Of a stretch of 64,000 bases of DNA, positions 41,574 to 51,183 are shown one piece after another. Where the stretch lies: NCBI GenBank assembly GCA_001875255.1, contig MJAN01000001.1:310001-374000 (forward strand), given 5' to 3'. Numbering within the stretch: position 1 is the stretch's first letter; the number at the start of each line of letters is the position of its first letter. Origin of the DNA: Candidatus Sabulitectum silens. GTDB lineage: Bacteria > Fermentibacterota > Fermentibacteria > Fermentibacterales > JCC-6. The notes beneath the pieces are model-generated. The model was not told the DNA's origin, did no database searches, and worked only from the letters and a program-made list of their open reading frames with translations. The translations under genes and the position numbers were made by a program.

Positions 41574-43457
41574 TCACCGGCTTTCTTCGCCTGTCTGTAA
41601 AGGATCTTCCTTTGACGGGCTATGGTTGAGGCAACAACATTCCTGGAGAGCCCCGCATCGGTGGCAAACTTTTCCAGAAGGGTTTTCTCCGATGGATCCA
41701 GCCTGCCGTCCGCCAGGGACATCCTGACCATTGCCTTGAGTATCTCCATTGCCTCGGTGGTGTTGGAGGGGGTTGGCATGGGGCTGTTGGGATCCTGAAC
41801 GGAGTTGATTATCTCCTGAAGGGTCTCCTCGGATATTCCCCGGTGGCTGGCGAAGGAACTGAGCATGGACATCTCCTCGGAGTCAAGCTTTCCATCGGAA
41901 TACATCACTCCGGCCATGGACATCAGAAGGATGTCCGGAGTAACCCCGGCAGCTCCGGTGACAGGAGAGACGGATGAGGAGTTTACCCTGGCTCCGGTGA
42001 ATGGTTTCACCGCCTCGAGGACCCATGAACCGCTGCCGTCGTTGAGAGGCCTTCCGCAGTATTCGCATTCCCCGCCGTCGGCTCCGGTGTAGGGAGCGCC
42101 GCAACCAGTGCAGTGGGCACTGTGCAGGCCCTGCGAGGCGATGGTCCGGACACCGTGTTTCCTGGCCAGTGAGAATATCTGGGGCGTATGGTCTTGGGGC
42201 CCGAGGCCTTTGTTTTGCCTTCCCCGTTGATCCAGCCGTTACCGGCGGACCATTTGACAAGAACATCAACCCTGTCGAATTCGGTGCCCTGCTCTATTCT
42301 CTGAACCTCCACGGCTCCCACGGCGGCGTCATGGAAATAGAGGTGCCATTCTCCCTGAACGGTCTGACCTATGCTTTCACCAAGAGCCTTTGCGTAATCT
42401 TCGGTGGCAACCTTGGCCATTGGAGCGGAGCTGTTGTCGAAGTAGCTCTTGATGTATCGCCAGAATGCCACTGAGGCGGTGTCCTCAATGGTCTGGATGT
42501 TGAAGCCCGGGTCGGCGGCGGAAATTTCAGCGTACCCCGGAACCGCCGAGGGACTGGAGGCCGTACTCCACTCGGAGGCCTGGGTTATCTCGCTGAGGAC
42601 CCAGTCGTACTCGCCGCTTGTCACAACGGCGTCGCAGTATTCGCAGTGACCGGATTCCGACAGTGTGAGCCCAGCACCGCAGTTGGGGCAAACCCCCTCC
42701 ACCAGGCCCTTCCCCGCCAGGGTCTGAACACCGGGCTTCCGAAGGAAGCTCCAGTACTCCACGAAGGTTCCCGAGTAATTGTCCCGTATCTTCCTTCCGG
42801 TCTTCAGGTCCACCTCGGAATCCCTGGCAGAGGCGGTAATCTTTACATGAACGGTGTCGAAGTGGCGGTCGCTTTGAACCGAGACGATCTCACAGCCATG
42901 GACCCTGATGTTCTCCATGGCGTTCCTGATACCCTGCTGCTTCTGAATGTGTATCTGAAGGGAGAACCTTTCGTAGACCCCGTCGGAGATGAACCTTTTG
43001 ACCTTGCTTAGATCATGGCCGCACCAGGCTTCCTGTATCTCCATGAAAGCCTTCACCGCCTTTGAGGTGAAATCCGTTTCCAGGAAGCCCGGGTCCCTGG
43101 ATTTGAGATCCGCAAGTGCTTTCTGCATTGCCGCCGGGGTCTGTTTCTGTGTCAGGTTCCTGTTTCCCGCCTGCTGGATCCTGCTGTACTGGGCTTTTTC
43201 CTTCCGCTTTTTCGCGATGATCGCAACGATTATTATGATGATCACCAGGGGGATGCCTATGCAGGGCTGTTCGATGCAAAGGCGAAGGAGCAGATATATA
43301 AGTATCCCCAGGCCATCACCTCCCCCCCCGTTCCCCGATGAGCGGGAGCCGCCGTAGCTCTGGCCGCCTCCGGCCCTGGCCATGGCCTCCCCGGCGAAAA
43401 GGTGAGTATGATCAGGATCAACACTGAAAGAAGGGAAAATTTCCAGCTGGTGTTCAT
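41570..43457 (-). CDS. exported Tim44-like / zinc-ribbon / TerB-like protein (frameshifted)
   Basis: Start ATG 43457 after GGAGG gives a signal peptide (MNTSWKFSLLSVLILIILTF), joined after one missing G near 43396 to a Gly/Ser-rich stretch. A membrane helix (GIPLVIIIIIVAIIAKKRKE) follows. A Tim44-like domain covers about 90-260 (FTSKAVKAFMEIQEAWCGHD). Two zinc-ribbon motifs occur: CPNCGAGLTLSESGHCEYC and, near the C-terminus, CTGCGAPYTGADGGECEYC. The last ~110 residues resemble TerB (YSDGKLDSEEMSMLSSFA, LADGRLDPSEKTLLEKFA). Another break lies near 42180. About 628 residues. Tim44-like domains bind membranes or partners; the role is unknown. Confidence 0.78.
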
Positions 43458-43564
43458 GCGATACCTCCGGCGGTGGCGTATATTATTTACTTCGATGATA
43501 ACAGAAGTCTATCCAGAGTGGAATGGAATGTCCATGATCGGTTTTTCCAGAATTGCCAGGGACG

Positions 43565-44951
43565 ATGCATAACACATTCAGGCGAAGGCTTCTTTTCATA
43601 TTGCTGGCCACTATGGTAATATGGGCTTTCCTGTGGTACAGCCACTCGGTGGTGGAGAAGCTCAACAGAACCAGCAGACGGAACTGCGAGACCATCGCCA
43701 GGCTATGGGCCGGGGTCCAGTATCCCCTGAGCCTGGTGGGGGCCCCGGAGGGATACTTTCCTGCTCCCTTTGCGGAAATCCCATAGGCACCGCTCCTGAA
43801 GGTGTGGCGGACAGCCTTCTTTTCTGCGAGTTCTGCTCGGATACCACCCGTTTTGTCGTTACCTCCAGGCTAATGCCGGGGAGCGGCGGGAGATCCTTGT
43901 TTCCACCCGGAGGCTCTTCGCCGAAGTGACCTCCAGGCTTGATTTTCCCACGGTTTTCTCCGACGATGTGGGATACCCCCAGATCGTGGACGGAGAACCA
44001 ACCGACGGTTTCCCCGGCAGAAGGATAGCCGAAATACGGCAGAGAATGCAGAGAATGGCCGAAGAAAACGATCCCATACCCCTTACGGTTATGGAGGATA
44101 CCATCGGTTATCTCTACTACGGCAACTCCCGGCTGAATGAGGAAATGGAACTCATCCCCTTTCTCGAGCTGGGTTTTCTTCTTGTCATCGCAGCTGTGAT
44201 CTTCTTTCTTCTGCGTTCCGAGGTCTCCCGGGAAAAACACATGTCCTGGGTGGGTTTCGCCAGGGAAACCGCCCACCAGCTCAGCACGCCCCTCTCTTCC
44301 CTGATGGGGTGGCTGGAACTCCTTAAGGACGACGAAGCCATAATAGGGAACCTGGATACCGCGGAGGCGGTATCCCACATGGATACCGATGTGAACCGGC
44401 TGAAGAGAATAGCTGAGAGATACGGCCAGATGGGCCGTGAAGCGAAACTGGCGCCTGCCTTCATCGAGGACATCATCATGGAAACAGTTGAGTATTTCAG
44501 TAAAAGGAAGGGTCTTCTGGGCCATGGCGTTGTTTTGTCCGTGGAAGGGGACTGCCCGGGGAGAAAGATAATGGCAAACTCCGTGCTCCTTGGCTGGGTC
44601 CTCGAGAACCTGATAAAGAATGCGGTGGCCGCCTGCGCCCCAGGAAAGACGGCGGAAGTATAACCATCGCCTGTTCCCCCGGAGAGGACGGAAGCACCAT
44701 AGAGATAACCGTATCGGACAACGGCAACGGCATTCCCTATCCCGATCAGGGAAAGGTCTTTCGAGCAGGGTTCACCACAAGAAAGGGCGGGTGGGGGCTC
44801 GGGGCTTTCCCTTGCCAGGCGCATTGTGGTGGAACATCATGGGGGGACCCTGAATCTCGTGAGAAGCATTCCCGGAGGCGGCACGGTTTTCGGTATTGTC
44901 CTTCCGGTGCTGAAAGGTGGTGGGCTTGATAACGATTCTCTGGGTGGATGA
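43565..44951 (+). CDS. PorY-like sensor histidine kinase (frameshifted)
   Basis: Two membrane helices (LLFILLATMVIWAFLWYSHS and FLELGFLLVIAAVIFFLLRS) bracket a sensor region that includes DFPTVFSDDVGYPQIVDGEP and VMEDTIGYLYYGNSRLNEEM. The H-box is FARETAHQLSTPLSSLMGWL, the N-box LENLIKNAVAAC, G1 VSDNGNGIP and G2 GGWGLGLSLARRIVVEHHGG. No HAMP domain. Breaks near 43770, 43870, 44645 and 44800 are likely single-base losses. It ends inside the start of porX. In Bacteroidota the kinase PorY pairs with PorX to control type IX secretion; adjacency supports the same pairing here. Confidence 0.8.
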
Positions 44952-46477
44952 TGAGATAGATCACCTCCAGGCCCACATAAAGTTCCTGGAAAAGCGTTCC
45001 TATGAAGTGCTTCAGGCCCGCAGCGGAAGGGAGGCCCTGGAGATACTGAAGGGCATACGGGTTGACCTGGTGCTGATGGACCAGATGATGATAGGAATGG
45101 ACGGCCTGGAAACCGTTCATCAGATAAGAAAGAGCTACAAAGACCTTCCGGTGGTCATGGTAACCCAGAGTGAAGAGGAAGAGCTCATGGACAGGGCCCT
45201 TTCCGGAACCATCGCCGACTTCCTCACCAAGCCTGTCAACCCAAGTCAGATACTCCTTGTTGTGAAACGACTGCTTGATTCCGGCAGGCTTCGCGTGAAC
45301 AAGGCGGCCATCGAGGTGATCGAGGAAACGGAGAAGCTAAGGGGAAGCCGGGAGAATAGCTTTGACCAGTGGACGAACCTCTACAGGTCCCGAGTGGAGA
45401 AAGACATATTCCTCGGGGGTGAGTTGAACCTCAGGCTTGAGGGCATTCAGGGCGGAGGTCTCGATCAGGTGGAGCACGACTTTTCCAGGTTCATCGAGAA
45501 GAAGTACCCGGAATGGCTGGCTTCTCCCGATGAAGCCCCGCTTATGGCCCATAACGTGCTTCAGCGTCTTGTGATTCCGGAACTGGAAAAGAACACCGGC
45601 GAGGTGGTGTTCCTGGTGATTGACTGTATGCGATTCGATCAGTGGCTTCTCATGCTGAAGTCCGTGGAGCAATGGTTTCACAGGGAGTCAGGGTTCATGG
45701 TGGCCGGTCTTCCCTCCGCAACCCCATACAGCAGGAATTCCATATTCAGCGGTCTTGTGCCCAGGGATATATGGCGTTTCTACCGGACCCGGTGGATAGA
45801 GAAGTACGGCTGCCCGGGTCTCAACTCCTACGAAAGATACTCCTCAGGGATTCCCTTGTGAGATATGGCTATAAACAGGGAAAAAAGGCGGTGTACGCCA
45901 AAATTTCCAACCGGACCGAGGGAGACAATGTCCGCAGGGGCTCTCCCACTTTCTGAAGGACGGTTTCCTTGCAATTGTGGTGAACTTCATCGATCATCTC
46001 ACCCATGGAAGGTCCGAACTTGATCTCATAAGGGATATCGCCCCGGATGTTCCAGCCTTCAGGACCCTGGCCCGGGAATGGTTCGAGCATTCATTCCTGA
46101 GGGAAATGCTGAAAACCCTCAGCGCCCGGGGTACAACGGTGATAGTAACCAGTGACCACGGCTCCACCCTGGCCAGGCGGATTTGCCATATCAGGGGAGC
46201 CAGGGGAATGTCCCACAGCGTAAGGTATCGGTTCGGCCACTCCCTGAGCGCCGATCCCAAGAACGCCATAATCGTCCATGATCCCGAACACTGGGGCCTG
46301 CCCGATGATCACCCGAGGAAGGGCTATCTGTTCGCCCGGGATGACTATCTTCTCATGCAGGAGGGCATGAATCGGGAAGACCGCCATAAGTTCACAGGTT
46401 CCTTCCAGCACGGAGGGGTTTCCCTTGAGGAGATGCTTGTCCCATGCGATGTTCTGAGGCCGAAGAAGTACAGGTAG
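44926..46477 (+). CDS. porX: PorX-type response regulator with PglZ domain (frameshifted)
   Basis: TTG 44926 follows AAAGGTGG; GTG 44917 is an alternative. Residues 1-120 are a receiver domain (ITILWVDDEIDHLQAHIKFL, phosphoacceptor in LVLMDQMMIGMDG, DFLTKPVNPSQILLV). After a helical linker the alkaline-phosphatase-fold PglZ domain shows VVFLVIDCMRFDQWLLMLKS and VTSDHGSTLARRICHIRGAR and ends SLEEMLVPCDVLRPKKYR. Length of about 517 residues matches PorX. Breaks lie near 45850 and 45945. In Bacteroidota PorX binds SigP and switches on T9SS genes; its PglZ domain is a zinc phosphodiesterase. The same role here is inferred. Confidence 0.87.
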
Positions 46478-46479
46478 CC

Positions 46480-46920
46480 ATGATTCATGAAGAGCTCGAC
46501 CAGGCGGGTCTCGAAGGGATAGCCAGGCAAATGGCCCTGAAGGTGAAACCGGGAGACCGATTCTTCCTCTCCGGCCCCCTGGGTTCCGGTAAGTCAACCT
46601 TTGCAAGGGCTTTCATCAGGGCGCTGGGGGTAGAGGGGGCCATTCCCAGCCCCACATTCATCCTTGATTCGGTGTATAGTATCCACTGTTTGGACCTGCA
46701 GCTTCACCATATGGATCTGTACCGGCTGAGCGGTTCCCCCGGGGAACTCCTCATGCTGGGTTTCGAGGAAATACTGGATTCACCGGCGGTGGTGCTCATG
46801 GAATGGCCGGAAAGAATGGAAGACTACCGCGATCGCCGGGGCTGCACAGTTTGTATTACACCGGGAAGGACCGCTGAAACCAGGAGGGTTGAGATTGACT
46901 GGAACCTGGCTGGGTATTGA
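46480..46920 (+). CDS. tsaE: tRNA threonylcarbamoyladenosine ATPase
   Basis: Intact, 146 residues. The P-loop is FFLSGPLGSGKSTFARAFIR, followed by GAIPSPTFILDSVYSIHCLD (SPTF motif), HHMDLYRLSGSPGE and AVVLMEWPERMEDY. TsaE hydrolyses ATP in the TsaB-TsaD-TsaE complex that makes t6A37 on ANN-reading tRNAs. It is directly followed by tsaB with a 26-base overlap, the usual gene order; tsaD is not in the window. Confidence 0.93.
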   Translation: MIHEELDQAGLEGIARQMALKVKPGDRFFLSGPLGSGKSTFARAFIRALGVEGAIPSPTFILDSVYSIHCLDLQLHHMDLYRLSGSPGELLMLGFEEILDSPAVVLMEWPERMEDYRDRRGCTVCITPGRTAETRRVEIDWNLAGY

Positions 46921-47554
46921 TACCACGGCCTCCCCCGGTGGGGTGGCCCTGGTTGCAGACGGAATGATTCTCATGGAATCCATTCTGCCGGTAAGGGCTC
47001 TTCATTCGGAGAAACTGCTGCCGGCGGTATCGCAACTCATGGGATCACTGGATATCAGTGGTGAGGAGCTTTCAGGCATCGCCATCTCCGCCGGGCCCGG
47101 CTCATACACCGGGCTGAGGATCGGTATAGCCACCGCCATGGGGCTTGCCGCCGGCTGGGGAGTTTCAGTTAAGGGGGTCTCCACACTCAGGACGATCGTT
47201 TCAGCCCTTCCGGAAACAGCTGTGCTGGGCTGCGTAAAGGCCAGGAGGGGAGAGGTGTTCGCCGGGGGGTTCCACTCCTCGAATCCCCTGTCCCGGGAGA
47301 TCGTGCCCCAGGGTCTGTATTCCGCCGATGAGCTCACCAGGCTTCTTCAGGGGGGAACATTCCTGGCTGTGGGCACCGGCAGACAGGAGCTTCCTGATAT
47401 CCCCGGTATTCTCTGGGCCAACCCCCTCATGGACTGTCCCAGACCATCCCTGACCGCATTCTGCGGGGCGTTACTAGCCGCTGAAAACGGTTTCGACGAT
47501 ACTGTTGAGCCCCTTTATCTGAGGGAGTTCAACCAGAGGATAAAGAAAAAATGA
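46895..47554 (+). CDS. tsaB: tRNA threonylcarbamoyladenosine biosynthesis protein TsaB
   Basis: Intact, 219 residues from TTG 46895, seven bases after AGGAGG. An in-frame TTG at 46889 sits too close to that site. The ASKHA fold begins TWLGIDTTASPGGVALVADG and contains ALHSEKLLPAVSQL and the signature ISAGPGSYTGLRIGIATAMG. It dimerises with TsaD in t6A synthesis. Stop overlaps the next start (ATGA). Confidence 0.93.
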   Translation: MTGTWLGIDTTASPGGVALVADGMILMESILPVRALHSEKLLPAVSQLMGSLDISGEELSGIAISAGPGSYTGLRIGIATAMGLAAGWGVSVKGVSTLRTIVSALPETAVLGCVKARRGEVFAGGFHSSNPLSREIVPQGLYSADELTRLLQGGTFLAVGTGRQELPDIPGILWANPLMDCPRPSLTAFCGALLAAENGFDDTVEPLYLREFNQRIKKK

Positions 47555-48767
47555 ATCAGATCGAGTACGGCAGACCGGATGAGAGGCATCTGGAAGATCT
47601 TTTCCAGCTCGAGAAGACGTCCTTTGCCAGCCCCTGGGATATGGATGAGATACGGGCCCTTGTAAGAAGATCCCTTTCCCTGTTTACCCTGGCAGCCTTT
47701 TGCCGGGGCAAACCTGTCGGCTACATATCCGCCGCTTTTTCCGAGCCCGGGGTCCTCCATGTGATAAGTCTGTGCACCGGAATTGACTTCCGCCGAAGGG
47801 GAGTGGCCGGGCACCTTCTGTCCTGCGCCCTCCAGTGGGGTAAACACATGGAAGCCAGACGGGTGGTACTGGAAGTAAGGGAGGGGAATGCAGCCGCCAT
47901 TGGTTTCTACGAAAGGTGGGGCTTTTCCGCCAGGGGAACCATTGAGAACTTTTACGGCCGGGGTATACACGGTATTTACATGGAAAGATCGCTGAAGCCC
48001 GTGAAGGGAACCCTGGAATCCCTTCTCTTCCTCAACAGCCGACTAAGTAAGGGACCGAAACTGGGTGTCGTTCTGGGTTCAGGGCTGGGCTGGGTAACGG
48101 AACCCTTCGGGTGCGGTATGAGCATTCCCTTTCCGGACATACCCGGAATGGCGGGAGATGCGGTTCAGGGCCACGCCCAGAAGCTGCAGACCAGCGAAGA
48201 CGGCTCGGTGGTTTTCATCATGGGCAGAAGGCATCACTATCAGGGTTATTCAGGTGGCGAGATAGCCCTGCTGCCCTCTTCCCTTGCAGCCCTGGGCGTG
48301 GATCGATGGCTTCTCACCAGCTCAGCCGGTGCGGTGGACCCCGACTACTCCGTGGGTGATGTGATGATTTTCGACGACCACATTAATTTCTCAGGCTGCA
48401 TACCGGAACCGCCACTGAAACCTGTAGGTGCCGGAGTTTACTCGCGCGAGCTGGGAAGGATAGCGGAAGAAACCCTTGGGTCTCCTCGAAGGGGTGTGTT
48501 CGCCTGCGTTTCCGGGCCCGCTTATGAAACCGCCGCCGAGGTGGGTCTTATTCGACGGACCGGCGGTTCAGCCGTTTCCATGTCCACAGCCCAGGAGGCC
48601 CTGGCACTCCGTGCCCTGGGCTGCCGGGTTCTGGCGCTTGCCCTGATAACGAACAGCACCGACAGCGGTGATTCCGTCTGCCACGAAGAAGTGCTGTCCG
48701 CCCAGGAGATATTGAGGAAGAGACAGGGGACTCAATGGTGGAGCTTATCGAAAGGCTAAAGAATTGA
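47551..48767 (+). CDS. rimI: RimI acetyltransferase and purine nucleoside phosphorylase in one frame
   Basis: Residues 1-150 are a GNAT N-acetyltransferase like RimI, which acetylates ribosomal protein S18: SFASPWDMDEIRALV, GIDFRRRGVAGHLLSCAL and NAAAIGFYERWGFSARG. From about residue 152 the frame runs on without a stop into purine nucleoside phosphorylase (punA type): LGVVLGSGLGWV, GRRHHYQGYSG, SSAGAVDPDYSVGDVMIFDD, CVSGPAYETAAEV and SMSTAQEALALRALG. A missing T near 48734 hides the true end (FEEETGDSMVELIERLKN). Either it is a real fusion, or a base loss removed a stop and the phosphorylase starts at the GTG at 48001. Confidence 0.85.
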
Positions 48768-49995
48768 ACTATGCCCTGGCGGAAAGCTGGGTCTTTGGAA
48801 GGCGCCGGCTGGGGATGAAGTACGGGCTGGACAGGATGCTCTCCATAATGGAGGAGCTGGGCCACCCGGAAAGATCCTTCAAAACAGTTCATATAGTCGG
48901 AACCAACGGCAAGGGCAGCACCGCCGCGGTCCTTTCGGAGCTGGCAGGTGAGCTGGGGTTTTCCTGGGGGCGGGGGACCTCCCCGCATCTGCTCCATTAC
49001 AGGGAGAGGATCGCCACGGACACCGGCTGGATCCCCGAGGAAGATGTGGCCCGCTTCATAACCGACAAGAAAGAAATGCTGGAAAGGTATTCCGCCACGT
49101 TCTTTGAGATAACCACAGCCATGGCCGCCTGGTACTTCGCCCGTTCCGGGGTTCAGTGGGTGGCCGCCGAGGCCGGCCTGGGTGGCAGGCTCGATGCCAC
49201 CAGGACCTATAGTGGCGTGGGAACGATCTTTACCGGAGTGAGGGTGGAGCACAGCAGGATCCTCGGTGATTCCAGGGAGAAGATCGCGGCGGAGAAGGTC
49301 GCCGTTGCGGAGCCCGGTTCTGTCCTGATAGCCTCGAGGCAGACACCGGGAGTGGAGGAGGTAATTCAGAAAGCCGTTAGCGGGAACAGCCTTCGGAGGG
49401 TTCTGCCGATAATGGTGGACATCAGCCCCCTGCCCGGTCTGCACCAGCTGAAGAACAGCTCCCTTGCGGTCACAGCGGCCATGGAACTCTTTGAAAAAAC
49501 CCCTGAGGAGGTCGCAAGTGCCTACAAGAGGCTCTGTGGAAGGCTGAAGTGGCCTGGAAGACTGGATTTCCGGGCGGGAGATCCTCCCATACTCTTTGAC
49601 GTGGCCCACAATCCCCAGTCAATGGAAGCCCTGGTCTCCCACGTGAAAGACTGGAAGAAACCGGTTCCCGCGGTGATAGGTTCCTGGCTGACAAGCCCTG
49701 GAAGGAAATGGTGGAACTGCTCCGTGGTGTGGCCGGTCCCGTGGTGACAACCACACCGGAAAGTGAAAGGAAACTCACCGCTTCGGAACTCGCCGCGCAC
49801 ATGGGATCAGCGGGTTTCGATGTTACCCCGGTGGAAGCCATTGAAGATGCGGTAGCAACATGCCGGGGTATGACCACCGGGGGCAGAATGCTGGTTACCG
49901 GTTCGTTCTTCGTGGTGGGAGAAGCACTGAACGTCTCCGTTGACAGGGGCTGGGTGAGCGGGGTTCCCGATTCGGCTTCGATTCTCTTAGATTAG
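48764..49995 (+). CDS. folC: folylpolyglutamate synthase / dihydrofolate synthase (one frameshift)
   Basis: TTG 48764 overlaps the stop of the phosphorylase (TTGA). Mur-ligase-type features: GMKYGLDRMLSIMEELGHPE, the P-loop HIVGTNGKGSTAAVLSELAG, AEAGLGGRLDATRTY and LFDVAHNPQSMEALV. A missing G near 49682 breaks the C-terminal domain; it continues GFLADKPWKEMVELLRGVAG and MLVTGSFFVVGEAL. About 410 residues repaired. It adds glutamate to folates (and pteroate), linking it to folE and folP further right. Confidence 0.92.
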
Positions 49996-50020
49996 ACAGA
50001 CTTCAGAAGAAAGGAAGCAA

Positions 50021-50254
50021 ATGCCAAAGAACAGGAAATCCGTTCCCCGGGTGGACAAAAGGGAAACGGTACCCTTTGGAAAACTGAACTATATCCTATT
50101 TGCGGCGGGTCTGCTGCTGATAACCGCCGGCTGGTTCCTGCTCAGGGCTGGGCATATTTCCATTTCCCCCCTGATGCTCATACTGGGATACTGCGTAGTT
50201 ATTCCCGTTGCGATCATTATCGCGCCCAGGGAGGATAAGGGTTCATCTGAATGA
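50021..50254 (+). CDS. DUF3098-like small membrane protein
   Basis: Intact, 77 residues with AAGGAAG upstream. A basic N-terminus ends PFGKLNYILFAAGLLLITAG, then a second helix PLMLILGYCVVIPVAIIIAP. The FGKxNYxL motif and two helices fit DUF3098, small membrane proteins mainly of the Bacteroidota side. Function unknown. The stop overlaps the next start (ATGA), so the pair is co-translated. Confidence 0.7.
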   Translation: MPKNRKSVPRVDKRETVPFGKLNYILFAAGLLLITAGWFLLRAGHISISPLMLILGYCVVIPVAIIIAPREDKGSSE

Positions 50255-50997
50255 AGCGGTTTTCCCCGTTTCCCCTTCTTTGCCTTCTACTGGCGGCCAT
50301 TTCCTGCGAAGAAGAAACCGCTGTCATTCCATCCCCTGAACCCCTTCAGGTCTCTGATACCTCCTTTGTGGATGTGCCCGGCGGGGTTTTTACCAACTCC
50401 AGGGGAGAATCCATCGAGGTGGGATCATTCCAGATGCTCGAAAGCGAGGTAAACAACAGGCTTTACAGGTATCTTGCCGAGGCATCGGGGATACCCCATC
50501 CCCCCGACCCCGGATTCCCGGGCATGGAAGGGTATTTTTACGATTCTCTAACCCATCCCGTTGTGAATATCAGTCCCGCCAGGGCAAAAAAGGCGGCTTC
50601 CGCCATCGGGTGCCGTCTGCCCACAAGGAACGAGTGGGAGTATGCCGCATCACTGGGCCTTTCAGGGGACATCTCCAGCCAGTACCCGTGGGGAGAGCTC
50701 CATCCTCCGGAGGTTCCCGGTGTTCCCGCGAACTATCTGGCCCTTGATGACTGGAGCAGCAGGGATCTCGACGGTTTCTCATATACGGCTCCCTGCGGTT
50801 CATATCCCCTTTCCCGGGGAGGTTTTCAGGACATTGCCGGTAATGTTGCTGAAATGGCGGTCTGCGTTCAGGATTCAGCGGTTCACCTCATGGGCGGGAG
50901 CTGGGTCCAGAACCAGGAGGCCATGCAGATCGGATATGTAAGGGAACTCCAGGACGGCGATATATGCTGGTACGGGGGTTTCCGCCTGGTAAGATAA
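50251..50997 (+). CDS. SUMF1/formylglycine-generating-like lipoprotein
   Basis: Intact, 248 residues. A lipoprotein signal (LLCLLLAAISCEEET) is followed by the SUMF1 fold: SFVDVPGGVFTNS, MLESEVNNRLYRYLAEASGI, GCRLPTRNEWEYAASLG, FQDIAGNVAEMAV, HLMGGSWVQ and CWYGGFRLVR. I do not see the paired active-site cysteines of true formylglycine-generating enzymes (ICWYG holds only one), so it is probably a structural or binding member, as in gliding and T9SS-associated SUMF1-like lipoproteins. Located in the outer or inner membrane by its anchor. Confidence 0.78.
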   Translation: MKRFSPFPLLCLLLAAISCEEETAVIPSPEPLQVSDTSFVDVPGGVFTNSRGESIEVGSFQMLESEVNNRLYRYLAEASGIPHPPDPGFPGMEGYFYDSLTHPVVNISPARAKKAASAIGCRLPTRNEWEYAASLGLSGDISSQYPWGELHPPEVPGVPANYLALDDWSSRDLDGFSYTAPCGSYPLSRGGFQDIAGNVAEMAVCVQDSAVHLMGGSWVQNQEAMQIGYVRELQDGDICWYGGFRLVR

Positions 50998-51021
50998 AAA
51001 ACCGGGGGATCACTCCCCCGG
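50996..51021 (-). terminator. intrinsic terminator of the tRNA-Val transcript
   Basis: An 8-bp stem CCGGGGGA/TCCCCCGG (51002-51021) is followed on the minus strand by six T (51001-50996), right after the tRNA 3' end. On the plus strand only a weak CTTCCT follows. Confidence 0.82.
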
Positions 51022-51026
51022 CTTCC

Positions 51027-51103
51027 TGGTGGGCGAAGAGGGACTTGAACCCCCGACGTCCTGCTTGTAAGGCAGGCACTCTAGCCAACTGAGTTATTCG
51101 CCC
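51027..51103 (-). tRNA. tRNA-Val (anticodon TAC), CCA encoded
   Basis: On the minus strand a full cloverleaf runs from GGGCGAATAACTCAG to GGGTTCAAGTCCC and an encoded ACCA end. The acceptor GGGCGAA pairs with TTCGCCC. The anticodon arm CCTGC-CTTACAA-GCAGG has TAC at its centre, reading GUA. Confidence 0.95.
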
Positions 51104-51116
51104 ATGGTGCCGCGTA

Positions 51117-51145
51117 TAAATACTTCCCCTTCGCAAATCTGTCAA
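51117..51145 (-). promoter_or_regulatory. sigma-70-type promoter of tRNA-Val
   Basis: On the minus strand TTGACA (51145-51140), 17-base spacer, TATTTA (51122-51117), 13 bases before the tRNA 5' end. Confidence 0.8.
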
Positions 51146-51183
51146 TACTGGTCGTTTCCGTTCCTTGCCTTCATAATTGACCA

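Noticed and set aside
50251-50997. An active formylglycine-generating enzyme maturing the sulfatase at 23105
   Set aside because: Active-site cysteine pair is not evident, and the sulfatase fragment has threonine at the nucleophile position.
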